DNA of 64,000 nucleotides from an uncultured Clostridia bacterium (lineage in GTDB: Bacteria > Bacillota > Clostridia > TANB77 > CAG-508), in NCBI GenBank assembly GCA_944391745.1, contig CALXUS010000002.1, positions 62,001-126,000 on the forward strand. The letters are read 5' to 3'. Positions 39,496-46,887 of the stretch are shown here, piece by piece (within the stretch, counting starts at the first letter, position 1; each line of letters starts with the position of its first letter). The translations under genes and the position numbers were made by a program. Under the pieces are notes generated by a model, which saw only the letters and a list, made by a program, of their open reading frames with translations, did not search any database and was not told the origin of the DNA.

Positions 39496-40578
39496 AAAAT
39501 AGGAATTGTAGGTTTACCTAACGTAGGAAAAAGTACATTATTTAATAGTATAACAAATGCTGGAGCAGAATGTGCTAATTATCCATTCTGTACAATAGAA
39601 CCAAATGTTGGCGTTGTACCAGTCCCAGATGAAAGACTTGATGTATTGGGAAAAATGTATGAAACAGAGAAAATTACACATGCAATAATAGAATTTGTAG
39701 ATATAGCTGGGTTAGTAAAAGGAGCCAGTAAAGGAGAAGGATTAGGAAATAAATTTCTATCTCATATTAGAGAAACAGATTCTATAGTAGAAGTTGTTAG
39801 ATGCTTTGATGATTCTAATATAGTACATGTTGATGGCAGTGTAGATCCAATAAGAGATATAGAAACAATTAATTTAGAATTAGTATTAGCTGATTTAGAA
39901 ACAGTTAATAAAAGAATAGAGAGAGCAGCTAAACTTGCTAAAGGAGATAAAAAATATTTACAAGAAGAAGATTTATTCAAAAAAATTAGAACACATCTAG
40001 AAGATGGAAAGCCTGCTAGAACATTAGAATTAAATGATGATGAAAAAGAAATAATTAAAGATGCATTTTTACTTACAATGAAACCAATACTTTATGTGGC
40101 AAATGTATCAGAAGCGGATATTGGAAAAGAAAATGATTATGTAAAAAAAGTAAAAGAATATGCAAAAAATGAGAATTCAGATGTAGTTCCATTATGTGTA
40201 AAAATAGAAGAGGAACTTTCAAGCTTAGAAGGCGATGAAAAAAAAGAAATGCTTGAAGCAATGGGTTTAGATGAATCTGGTTTAGATAAGGTTATTAAAG
40301 CAAGTTATGATTTATTAGGACTTATGTCATTCTTAACAGCTGGTAAAAAAGAAGTAAGAGCATGGACAATAAAAAAAGGAACTAAAGCACCTCAAGCAGC
40401 TGGAAAAATACATACTGATTTTGAAAGAGGATTTATAAAGGCTGAAATAGTATCTTATGATGATTTAGTAAGACTTGGTTCATATCAAAAAGCTAAAGAA
40501 GCAGGTTTAGTTAGACTAGAAGGTAAAGATTATGTAATGCAAAATGGAGATATTGTCGAATTTAAATTTAATGTATAA
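39493..40578 (+). CDS. ychF: Ribosome-binding ATPase YchF (Obg family)
   Basis: The 361-residue protein is a complete YchF. The P-loop GLPNVGKSTLFNSITNAGAE is at the N-terminus, the G2 region is NYPFCTIEPNVGVV, G3 is FVDIAGLVKGASKGEGLGN, and the NVSE-type G4 variant of YchF is YVANVSEADIG, which gives ATP rather than GTP preference. A helical hairpin (about 125-200) and a C-terminal TGS domain (from about 275; TAGKKEVRAWTIKKGTKAPQ) follow. It binds ribosomes and acts in stress responses. A consensus promoter starts eight bases after its stop. Confidence 0.97.
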   Translation: MKIGIVGLPNVGKSTLFNSITNAGAECANYPFCTIEPNVGVVPVPDERLDVLGKMYETEKITHAIIEFVDIAGLVKGASKGEGLGNKFLSHIRETDSIVEVVRCFDDSNIVHVDGSVDPIRDIETINLELVLADLETVNKRIERAAKLAKGDKKYLQEEDLFKKIRTHLEDGKPARTLELNDDEKEIIKDAFLLTMKPILYVANVSEADIGKENDYVKKVKEYAKNENSDVVPLCVKIEEELSSLEGDEKKEMLEAMGLDESGLDKVIKASYDLLGLMSFLTAGKKEVRAWTIKKGTKAPQAAGKIHTDFERGFIKAEIVSYDDLVRLGSYQKAKEAGLVRLEGKDYVMQNGDIVEFKFNV

Positions 40579-40585
40579 AATTATG

Positions 40586-40614
40586 TTGACATATAGATTT
40601 TATGTTGATATAAT
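40586..40614 (+). promoter_or_regulatory. Consensus sigma-A promoter downstream of ychF
   Basis: TTGACA at 40586-40591 and TATAAT at 40609-40614 are separated by exactly 17 bases. TGA precedes the -10, so it is also an extended -10. It is the best promoter in the window, yet the next gene starts 280 bases further on. Confidence 0.85.
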
Positions 40615-40620
40615 AGTGTA

Positions 40621-40708
40621 CAGATAGCTTAATAAAGATTAAGCTATAAAAAAAGGTTTTTTGATAGTTTTTAGATATGTATTTTCAAAAGATACATATC
40701 TAATTTTA
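40621..40708 (+). ncRNA. Candidate small RNA with two hairpins
   Basis: About seven bases after the perfect promoter begins a nine-base perfect hairpin (40625-40633 with 40638-40646, AAAG loop). A 12-base perfect hairpin follows (40671-40682 with 40692-40703, nine-base loop) and then TTTT. No RBS-preceded ORF lies in between; the only ATG frame, inside the second hairpin, codes eight residues without an SD. The rest of the 40579-40891 gap holds Spo0A-like boxes and the promoter of the LPQTG gene. The hairpin could instead be only the ychF terminator. Confidence 0.4.
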
Positions 40709-40745
40709 ACTAAATAAAAACAAAAATATAAGACTATAAAAAAAT

Positions 40746-40752
40746 TCGACAA
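40746..40752 (-). promoter_or_regulatory. Spo0A-type box
   Basis: TTCGACA on the + strand reads TGTCGAA on the - strand, an exact 0A box. It lies about 80 bases upstream of the -10 of the LPQTG gene. Confidence 0.45.
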
Positions 40753-40769
40753 AATTCTAAAAAAATATT

Positions 40770-40776
40770 GACGAAT
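40770..40776 (+). promoter_or_regulatory. Second Spo0A-type box
   Basis: TGACGAA fits the TGNCGAA consensus, in opposite orientation to the box at 40746-40752 with 17 bases between them. Confidence 0.4.
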
Positions 40777-40827
40777 TATAAAATTAAGTTTAGAATAAAT
40801 ATAGTTTAGAAAATGTAATAATTTTCT

Positions 40828-40836
40828 TGCTATAAT
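40828..40836 (+). promoter_or_regulatory. Extended -10 promoter for the LPQTG gene
   Basis: TGCTATAAT is an exact extended -10, about 55 bases upstream of the ATG. No strong -35 is visible, which would suit an activator-dependent promoter. Confidence 0.6.
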
Positions 40837-40891
40837 TTGTTTTAAAAAACAAATAATAAAATTATAGTCTAAAGAAGAAAGGAAGAATACT

Positions 40892-41251
40892 ATGAAAAAT
40901 TCAATGAAGTATGTTGCAATTTCAATAGTTATGATTTTTGTAGTTTTATTTTTTACAATGGTAAGATCTAATGCATCAGGATCTCAAATTATTTTACAAC
41001 CTCAAAATGGTGCAGCTAATAATGGAACAACTAATACTAACACAGCACCAACAAATACTAATACAAATGCAGCACCTGTTAATAGTGCTACAGAAAAAGA
41101 AAACATTGTTAGTGTAAATCAAATTAATGATGCAGACAAGGATTTACCTCAAACAGGTGAAACCGATGTTTATATTATAGCAGGTATAGCAGTTATAACA
41201 ATAGCTGTTGGAGCATTTGCTTTTATAAAATCAAGAAAATATGAAGTATAA
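40892..41251 (+). CDS. Small LPQTG sortase-anchored surface protein
   Basis: A 119-residue precursor. The signal peptide spans about 1-30. A low-complexity Asn/Thr/Ala/Pro region (about 38-72; NTAPTNTNTNAAP) is followed by the sorting signal LPQTGETD, a hydrophobic helix and a charged tail (KSRKYEV). The mature protein would be only about 65 residues with no recognised domain, perhaps a spacer or a substrate for glycosylation. AAAGGA is eight bases before the ATG. No sortase gene is in this window. Two Spo0A-type boxes lie upstream. Confidence 0.88.
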   Translation: MKNSMKYVAISIVMIFVVLFFTMVRSNASGSQIILQPQNGAANNGTTNTNTAPTNTNTNAAPVNSATEKENIVSVNQINDADKDLPQTGETDVYIIAGIAVITIAVGAFAFIKSRKYEV

Positions 41252-41287
41252 TAAATAAAATTAAAAAATATAAAAAGTTGCAACTTA

Positions 41288-41318
41288 AAACACTAGTGAA
41301 AGCTAGTGTTTTTATTTT
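41288..41318 (+). terminator. Intrinsic terminator after the LPQTG gene
   Basis: A nine-base perfect stem (41288-41296 with 41303-41311), a six-base loop and a T-rich tail. Confidence 0.88.
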
Positions 41319-41374
41319 GCTTTTGATTAGTTAAATTATTGTAAAAATAATCAAATACCAAAATTATGTAAATG

Positions 41375-41391
41375 TACGAATTTCGACAAAA
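41375..41391. promoter_or_regulatory. Shared motif with a Spo0A-type box upstream of polymer operon 2
   Basis: TACGAATTTCGACAAAA matches 9625-9641 upstream of operon 1 at 16 of 17 bases. It contains TTCGACA (41382-41388), an exact 0A box on the - strand. It ends 14 bases before the -35. Confidence 0.5.
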
Positions 41392-41405
41392 AAATCATTT
41401 TTATA

Positions 41406-41434
41406 TTTACAAAATAAATTTTAAGTGGTAGAAT
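41406..41434 (+). promoter_or_regulatory. Promoter of polymer operon 2
   Basis: TTTACA at 41406-41411 and TAGAAT at 41429-41434, spaced by 17 bases. Confidence 0.65.
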
Positions 41435-41454
41435 TACTAATGACTGAAATTATG

Positions 41455-41507
41455 AAAGGAGAAATATAATTTGCTTTGAAGATAAGTAAGTTATGTGAAG
41501 TAATATG
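41455..41507 (+). promoter_or_regulatory. Distant RBS with a 12-pair hairpin before the LCP gene
   Basis: AAAGGAG at 41455-41461 is 43 bases from the ATG at 41505. An in-frame TGA at 41496 rules out an upstream start. Bases 41465-41476 pair with 41484-41495 (12 pairs, three of them G-T) around a seven-base loop. Three bases separate SD and stem, and nine separate stem and ATG, an effective spacing of 12. This is the strongest of four such arrangements. Confidence 0.55.
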
Positions 41508-42605
41508 AGTGAACAAAGTGGAAGAAGAATGAAAGAAAATAATTCTAAAACTAAGAAAAACACAAGCCAAAAGAGTGGTAAGAAAAATAGAAAAGGTTTA
41601 AAGATTGCTTTAACTATTTTGGTAGTTTTAATAGTAATTATTCTCGCAATAGGTGCAGCAGCTTATACATATATATATAGTTTACTAGGTGAAATGAACC
41701 AAGAAGATATCAATTTAAATGCGATAAGTATAGATGAGGCAGTTGATGGAGAATTAAGTGAGTATAGAAATATTGCTTTATTTGGAATAGATTCAAGAGA
41801 AGATGATTATGGAAGAGGCAATAGAAGTGATTGCATAATTATAGCTTCAATAAATCAAAAAACAAATGAAGTAAAATTAGTTTCAGTATATAGAGATACA
41901 TATTTATTGTTAACTGGTAGAGATTTGGATAAAGTAACACATGCATATTCTTATGGAGGAGCCGAGCTTGCAGTAAGCACTTTAAATGCAAATTTAGACT
42001 TAAATATAAAGGAGTATGTAACTGTAAACTTTGACGCTGTTGTAGATGCGGTTGATGCATTAGGCGGAATAACTATGCCTATAACTAGTGATGAAGTACA
42101 ATATATAAATTTCTACATAGATGAAAATAATAGAGTAACAGGACATAATTCTAGTCATATAACAACTGCAGGAACATATAACTTAGATGGAGTGCAAGCA
42201 CTTGCTTATTCAAGAATACGTTATACGGCAGGTGGCGATTACAAAAGAACTGAAAGAATGAGAGATGTACTAGAAGCAATGCTTAATAAAGCAAAGACAC
42301 TAGGAGTTGGAGATTTAATAAATTTTGTTAATATAATGATGCCAAAAATTTCTACTAATATAGATAGTGGAGATATAATAAGTTTAGTACCAGCATTATT
42401 AAATATAAATATTTCCGAAAGCAATGGATGGCCAGAGAAAACTCAGGGATCAACTATTGGAGGAGTTTATTATGGAGTTCCAATTAATCTTTCTGAAAAT
42501 GTAAAACAATTACATGCTGAATTATTTGATCAAGAAGATTATACACCTTCTGAAACAGTACAAAGCATAAGTAACAGAATTATAAATAGAACAGGAATTC
42601 AATAA
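41505..42605 (+). CDS. LytR-CpsA-Psr (LCP) family wall-polymer ligase
   Basis: The 366-residue protein has a basic cytoplasmic start, a membrane helix at about 33-58 (IALTILVVLIVIILAIGAAA) and an extracellular LCP domain. Core motifs are ALFGIDSREDDYGRGNRSD, VKLVSVYRDTYL, the NLDGVQALAYSRIRYTAGGD arginine region and the KRTERMRDVL helix. LCP enzymes transfer lipid-linked teichoic acids, capsules or secondary wall polymers to peptidoglycan. As first gene of operon 2 it likely attaches the polymer made by the genes behind it. The RBS is unusual (41455-41507). Confidence 0.95.
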   Translation: MSEQSGRRMKENNSKTKKNTSQKSGKKNRKGLKIALTILVVLIVIILAIGAAAYTYIYSLLGEMNQEDINLNAISIDEAVDGELSEYRNIALFGIDSREDDYGRGNRSDCIIIASINQKTNEVKLVSVYRDTYLLLTGRDLDKVTHAYSYGGAELAVSTLNANLDLNIKEYVTVNFDAVVDAVDALGGITMPITSDEVQYINFYIDENNRVTGHNSSHITTAGTYNLDGVQALAYSRIRYTAGGDYKRTERMRDVLEAMLNKAKTLGVGDLINFVNIMMPKISTNIDSGDIISLVPALLNINISESNGWPEKTQGSTIGGVYYGVPINLSENVKQLHAELFDQEDYTPSETVQSISNRIINRTGIQ

Positions 42606-42633
42606 TACTATTAATTAGGGGGGGATAATAGTA

Positions 42634-43338
42634 ATGGCAGACAATGAAGCCATATTGGTTAAAGATGGCGAAAATGAAGAAATTAAACCGATTATAATAG
42701 TAACTAAAAAGCAAAATATAGTTTACAAATTTGTTAAAAGATTAATTGATATTGTTGCTGGTGTAGTTGGAATTATTTTGCTAATTCCTTTAACCATAGT
42801 TGTTGAAATAATCAGGATAATTAAAAAAGAAAACCAAGGACCTATATTTTATGATCAACTAAGAATTGGAAAAAATGGTAAACAATTTAAAATGTATAAA
42901 TTTAGGTCAATGTGCATGAATGCAGATGAAACATTAAAAGAATATTTGGAAAAAAATCCGGAAGCAAAAAAAGAATATAGAAAATATAAGAAACTTAAAG
43001 ATGATCCAAGAGTTACTAAAGTTGGAAAGTTTTTAAGAGAAACAAGTTTGGATGAATTTCCACAATTAATAAATGTTTTATTAGGAAATATGAGTTTAGT
43101 TGGACCAAGACCATATCTTCCAAGGGAACAAAAGGACATGGGAGAATATTATTCTACTATAATTAAGGTTAAACCTGGTATAACAGGACCATGGCAGGTT
43201 AAAGGTAGAAGTAAAATTACATTTGAAGATAGATTAAAAATGGATTTGGAATATGTAAATAAATGTACTTTAAAGAATGATGTGAAGATTCTTTGGAAAA
43301 CATTTACTAAAGTGTTAGATAAAGATGGAGCTATTTAG
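42634..43338 (+). CDS. Priming sugar phosphotransferase (bacterial sugar transferase family)
   Basis: The 234-residue enzyme starts repeat-unit synthesis by moving a hexose-1-phosphate from a UDP-sugar to undecaprenyl phosphate. One membrane hairpin (about 38-62) precedes the catalytic domain. Motifs are FKMYKFRSMCMNADE, the acidic RETSLDEFPQLINVLLGNMS, LVGPRPYLPRE and KPGITGPWQVKGRS. It lacks the N-terminal multi-helix part of WbaP/WcaJ and so is the short form. Sugar specificity cannot be told. AGGGGGGG lies before the ATG. Confidence 0.95.
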   Translation: MADNEAILVKDGENEEIKPIIIVTKKQNIVYKFVKRLIDIVAGVVGIILLIPLTIVVEIIRIIKKENQGPIFYDQLRIGKNGKQFKMYKFRSMCMNADETLKEYLEKNPEAKKEYRKYKKLKDDPRVTKVGKFLRETSLDEFPQLINVLLGNMSLVGPRPYLPREQKDMGEYYSTIIKVKPGITGPWQVKGRSKITFEDRLKMDLEYVNKCTLKNDVKILWKTFTKVLDKDGAI

Positions 43339-43374
43339 ATACATATAAAAAACTAATGTTTAAGGGGTTTTAAG

Positions 43375-44595
43375 ATGAAAATACTACTTGTTAATAAATT
43401 TCATTATTTAAAAGGCGGAAGTGAGAAGTATTATTTTGATTTGGCAAAATTATTACAGGAAAAAGGTCACGAAGTGGCCTTCTTTTCCATGGAAAATGAA
43501 AAAAATATAAAAACAGATTGTAAAGAATATTTTGTAAAAGAATCAGACATGAATAGTAAAAATATTTTAAAAGCTTTTGATGTTATATATTCTGGTAAAA
43601 ACAAAAAAGAAATGGAAAAAGCTTTGGATGATTTTAAACCAGATGTTGTTCATTTGAATAATTTTCAAAGGCAGCTATCTGCATCAATAGTAAAACCAAT
43701 AAAGAAAAGACATATCCCAATAGTATTTACAGCGCATGATTTACAAGCAATTTGTCCGGCAATTGTTATGTTAGATAATAATAAAAACATTTGCGAAAAA
43801 TGTTTAAAAGGAAAATACTTAAATTGTGTTAAGGAAAAATGTGTAAAAAATTCTAGTCTAAAAAGTCTTTTGGGAGCTATTGAAGGAAAATATTATAGGT
43901 GGAATAAAATATATTCGAAAAAGATTGATAAGATAATAACTCCTAGTGAATTTTATAAGACAAAATTAGAAAAGGACGGAATAGATGGCAATAAAATTGT
44001 AGCATTACATAATTTTATTGATATAGAAGATTATAATGTTGAAACCAAAGATGAAGGTTATGCATTGTATTATGGTAGGATAATTAAAGAAAAAGGTGTA
44101 CTAAATTTAATAAAAGCTTTTAGAAATATTGAAAACCATAAGTTATATATTGCTGGTGATGGACCAGATATTGAAAAAGTAAAAAAATATATTAAAGATA
44201 ATAAATTAGAAGAAAAAATAAAATTATTAGGTTTTTTAAGCTCTGACCAAGTAAAAGAGTATGTGCGAAAAGCAAGATTTATTGTTGTACCTTCAGTTTG
44301 GTATGAAAATTGTCCATATTCAGTATTAGAAACTTTGGCTATGGGTAAACCAATAATAGGAAGTAATTTAGGTGGAATACCTGAATTAGTAAAAAATAAT
44401 GAAACAGGTTTAATATATAAATATAATAGTATTAAAGAATTAGAAGAAAGAATGAATGATTTGTTTAATAATAAAGCGAAAGCAAAAGAATTTGGTGACA
44501 GAGCTAAAGTAGTAGCAAAAGAGGATTTTTCTAAAGAAGCTTATTATGAAAAAATAATAAATATATATAAAGGAGTAATTAAAAATGTCAAATAA
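43375..44595 (+). CDS. GT4 family glycosyltransferase
   Basis: A 406-residue GT-B retaining glycosyltransferase. The N-terminal domain starts KILLVNKFHYLKGGSEKYYF. A Cys-rich segment at about 135-160 (CPAIVMLDNN, CEKCLKGKYLNC, KEKC) is common in this capsule-type GT4 subfamily. The C-terminal domain has YYGRIIKEKGVLNLIKAF and the E-x7-E region VPSVWYENCPYSVLETLAMG. It overlaps the next gene by 11 bases. Confidence 0.93.
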   Translation: MKILLVNKFHYLKGGSEKYYFDLAKLLQEKGHEVAFFSMENEKNIKTDCKEYFVKESDMNSKNILKAFDVIYSGKNKKEMEKALDDFKPDVVHLNNFQRQLSASIVKPIKKRHIPIVFTAHDLQAICPAIVMLDNNKNICEKCLKGKYLNCVKEKCVKNSSLKSLLGAIEGKYYRWNKIYSKKIDKIITPSEFYKTKLEKDGIDGNKIVALHNFIDIEDYNVETKDEGYALYYGRIIKEKGVLNLIKAFRNIENHKLYIAGDGPDIEKVKKYIKDNKLEEKIKLLGFLSSDQVKEYVRKARFIVVPSVWYENCPYSVLETLAMGKPIIGSNLGGIPELVKNNETGLIYKYNSIKELEERMNDLFNNKAKAKEFGDRAKVVAKEDFSKEAYYEKIINIYKGVIKNVK

Positions 44596-45763
44596 AAAAT
44601 TAAACGGAACAGTTATAGTTACATACAGATGTAATGCAAGATGTAATATGTGTAGTAGATTTAAAAGACCTTCTAAACCAGAAGAAGAGATTAGTTTAGA
44701 AACAATAAAAAAATTGCCTAGAATGTATTTTACTAACATTACTGGTGGAGAACCTTTTATAAGAGAAGACTTAAAAGATATAGTTAGAGAATTATATAAG
44801 AAATCAGATAGAATAGTAATTTCTACTAATGGATTTTTTACAGATAGAATAATAGATTTATGTAAAGAGTTTCCTAATGTAGGTATTAGAATTTCTATTG
44901 AAGGATTAGAAGAAACAAATAATAAAATAAGAGGTTTACAAGATGGATTTAATAGAGGATATTCAACATTAAAAAAATTAGTTGAAATGAAACATCCTGA
45001 TGTTGGTTTTGGAATGACAGTACAAGATGCAAATGCAAAAGATTTAGTACCATTGTATAAACTATCTGATGAATTAAACATGGAATTTGCGACAGCATCT
45101 TTACATAATTCTTTCTATTTTGTTGAAAACAAAAACATTATTCATGATAGAATGATGGTTGCAGGAGAATTTGAAAAATTAATTAATGAATTATTAAATA
45201 CAAATCAACCAAAGAAATGGTTTAGAGCATATTTTAATCATGGATTAATTAATTACATATTTGGACAAAAAAGATTACTTCCTTGTGATATGGCTTTTGA
45301 TACATTCTTTATTGATCCTTATGGAGATGTAATGCCATGTAATGGTACCAAAGAAAAGGAAGTAATGGGAAATTTAAATGAAGAATCTTGGGATGAACTA
45401 TGGAATAGTGATCAAGCAGAAAAAGTAAGAAATAAGGTTAGACATTGTGATAGACAATGTTGGATGATAGGTTCAGTTTCACCAGCAATGCATAAATATA
45501 TATGGAAACCAGCATGGTGGGTTATTAGACACAAATTCTTTAGGTTCTTTAAGAAAAAGAAATACTCAATGTATGAGAACAAAATTGTTAGAGATTTTAG
45601 AGATGGAAAAGTTACAAAGGAAGAACTAGATAAATGTTCAACATGTGATTTAAGTTGTCCTGTAAATGATGGATTATCAGACAGTTCAAGAGAAATATTA
45701 AAAGAAATGTCAGGAGAAGAATTTGTTAATCAAGATATAAAGAAGCAATTGGAGAAAAGATAA
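44585..45763 (+). CDS. Radical SAM protein with SPASM-like C-terminus in a polysaccharide operon
   Basis: The 392-residue protein has the CxxxCxxC radical SAM motif at about 16-23 (CNARCNMC), TGGEPFIRED for SAM binding, and TNGF. C-terminal Cys residues form auxiliary cluster sites: PCDMAFD, MPCNGTKE, HCDRQCW and, unusually, a further CSTCDLSCPV near 359-368. The segment between (about 303-330) is basic and aromatic and may touch the membrane. Similar proteins occur in surface-glycan loci without known substrate. AAAGGAG precedes the ATG. Confidence 0.88.
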   Translation: MSNKKLNGTVIVTYRCNARCNMCSRFKRPSKPEEEISLETIKKLPRMYFTNITGGEPFIREDLKDIVRELYKKSDRIVISTNGFFTDRIIDLCKEFPNVGIRISIEGLEETNNKIRGLQDGFNRGYSTLKKLVEMKHPDVGFGMTVQDANAKDLVPLYKLSDELNMEFATASLHNSFYFVENKNIIHDRMMVAGEFEKLINELLNTNQPKKWFRAYFNHGLINYIFGQKRLLPCDMAFDTFFIDPYGDVMPCNGTKEKEVMGNLNEESWDELWNSDQAEKVRNKVRHCDRQCWMIGSVSPAMHKYIWKPAWWVIRHKFFRFFKKKKYSMYENKIVRDFRDGKVTKEELDKCSTCDLSCPVNDGLSDSSREILKEMSGEEFVNQDIKKQLEKR

Positions 45764-45768
45764 TAAAT

Positions 45769-46887
45769 ATGAAAATAGCAATGATTGGTCACAAGCGTAT
45801 ACCATCTAGAGAAGGAGGAGTTGAAGTTGTTGTAGAAGAATTATCAACTCGCCTTGTAAAAGATGGTTACCAAGTTGATGTATATAATAGAAAAGGTAAA
45901 AATGTTCAGGATAAGAAAGCTGATAAAAGCAAAAAGAAACTAAAAGAATATAAAGGCGTTAGAATTATAACTATACCTACAATAAATAAAAAAGGATTAG
46001 ATGCTCTTATTTATAGTATTTTAGCTACAATTAGAGCATTATTTGGACATTATGATGTAATTCATTTTCATGCAGAAGGACCTTGTGCAATGCTTTGGCT
46101 ACCCCATTTGTTTGGAATACGTACAGTAGCAACAATCCATGGATTAGATTGGCAAAGGTCAAAATGGGGAGGCTTAGGAGCAAAATATATAAAATTTGGA
46201 GAAAAAGTAGCGGCAAAATATGCTGATGAAATAATTGTTCTTTCTAAAGGTGTGGAAAAATATTTTTTAAATACTTATAATAGAAAAACTCATTTTATAC
46301 CAAATGGTGTTGAAAAGCCAACAATTAGAAATGCCAAGATAATAAAAGAAAAATATGGACTTGAAAAAAATAGTTATATATTATTCTTGGCTAGGATTGT
46401 TCCAGAAAAAGGATTACATTATTTAATAGAGGCATATAATCAGATAAAAACGGATAAAAAGCTAGTTATAGCTGGCGGAGCAAGCCATACAAATGATTAT
46501 CTAAAAAAAATTAAAGAGATGGTTAAAAACAATCCAAATATAATTATGACAGGTTTTGTACAAGGAAAAGAATTGGAAGAATTATATAGTAATTGTTTCA
46601 TGTATTGTTTACCTAGTGATATAGAGGGGATGCCATTATCTCTTTTAGAGGCTATGAGTTATGGTTGTCGATGTTTAGTAAGTGATATTGAAGAAAATAT
46701 ACAAGTTACCGGAAAATACGGACATACATTTAAGCATGGAGATATATCGTCTCTAAAAAATGAATTAGGAGAATTGATTGACAAGAAATCAGATTATAAT
46801 CAATGCCAAATTAGCACATACATATTAACAAAATTTGATTGGGAAAGTGTGACATTACAGATTGAAAAAATTTATAGGGGAGAATAA
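45769..46887 (+). CDS. GT4 glycosyltransferase with DUF1972-type N-terminus
   Basis: The 372-residue protein starts MKIAMIGHKRIPSREGGVEV, typical of the DUF1972/rhamnosyltransferase-like group. It continues with VIHFHAEGPCAMLWLPHLFG, TIHGLDWQRSKWGG, FLARIVPEKGLHYLIEAY and the E-x7-E region LPSDIEGMPLSLLEAMSYG. The start is five bases after the radical SAM stop. Rhamnose or another deoxyhexose as donor is possible but unproven. Confidence 0.93.
   Translation: MKIAMIGHKRIPSREGGVEVVVEELSTRLVKDGYQVDVYNRKGKNVQDKKADKSKKKLKEYKGVRIITIPTINKKGLDALIYSILATIRALFGHYDVIHFHAEGPCAMLWLPHLFGIRTVATIHGLDWQRSKWGGLGAKYIKFGEKVAAKYADEIIVLSKGVEKYFLNTYNRKTHFIPNGVEKPTIRNAKIIKEKYGLEKNSYILFLARIVPEKGLHYLIEAYNQIKTDKKLVIAGGASHTNDYLKKIKEMVKNNPNIIMTGFVQGKELEELYSNCFMYCLPSDIEGMPLSLLEAMSYGCRCLVSDIEENIQVTGKYGHTFKHGDISSLKNELGELIDKKSDYNQCQISTYILTKFDWESVTLQIEKIYRGE

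Noticed and set aside
44440..45081. 213-residue ORF on the - strand
   Set aside because: It lies antisense to the end of a GT4 gene and the start of the radical SAM gene, has low-complexity hydrophobic sequence and no RBS support.
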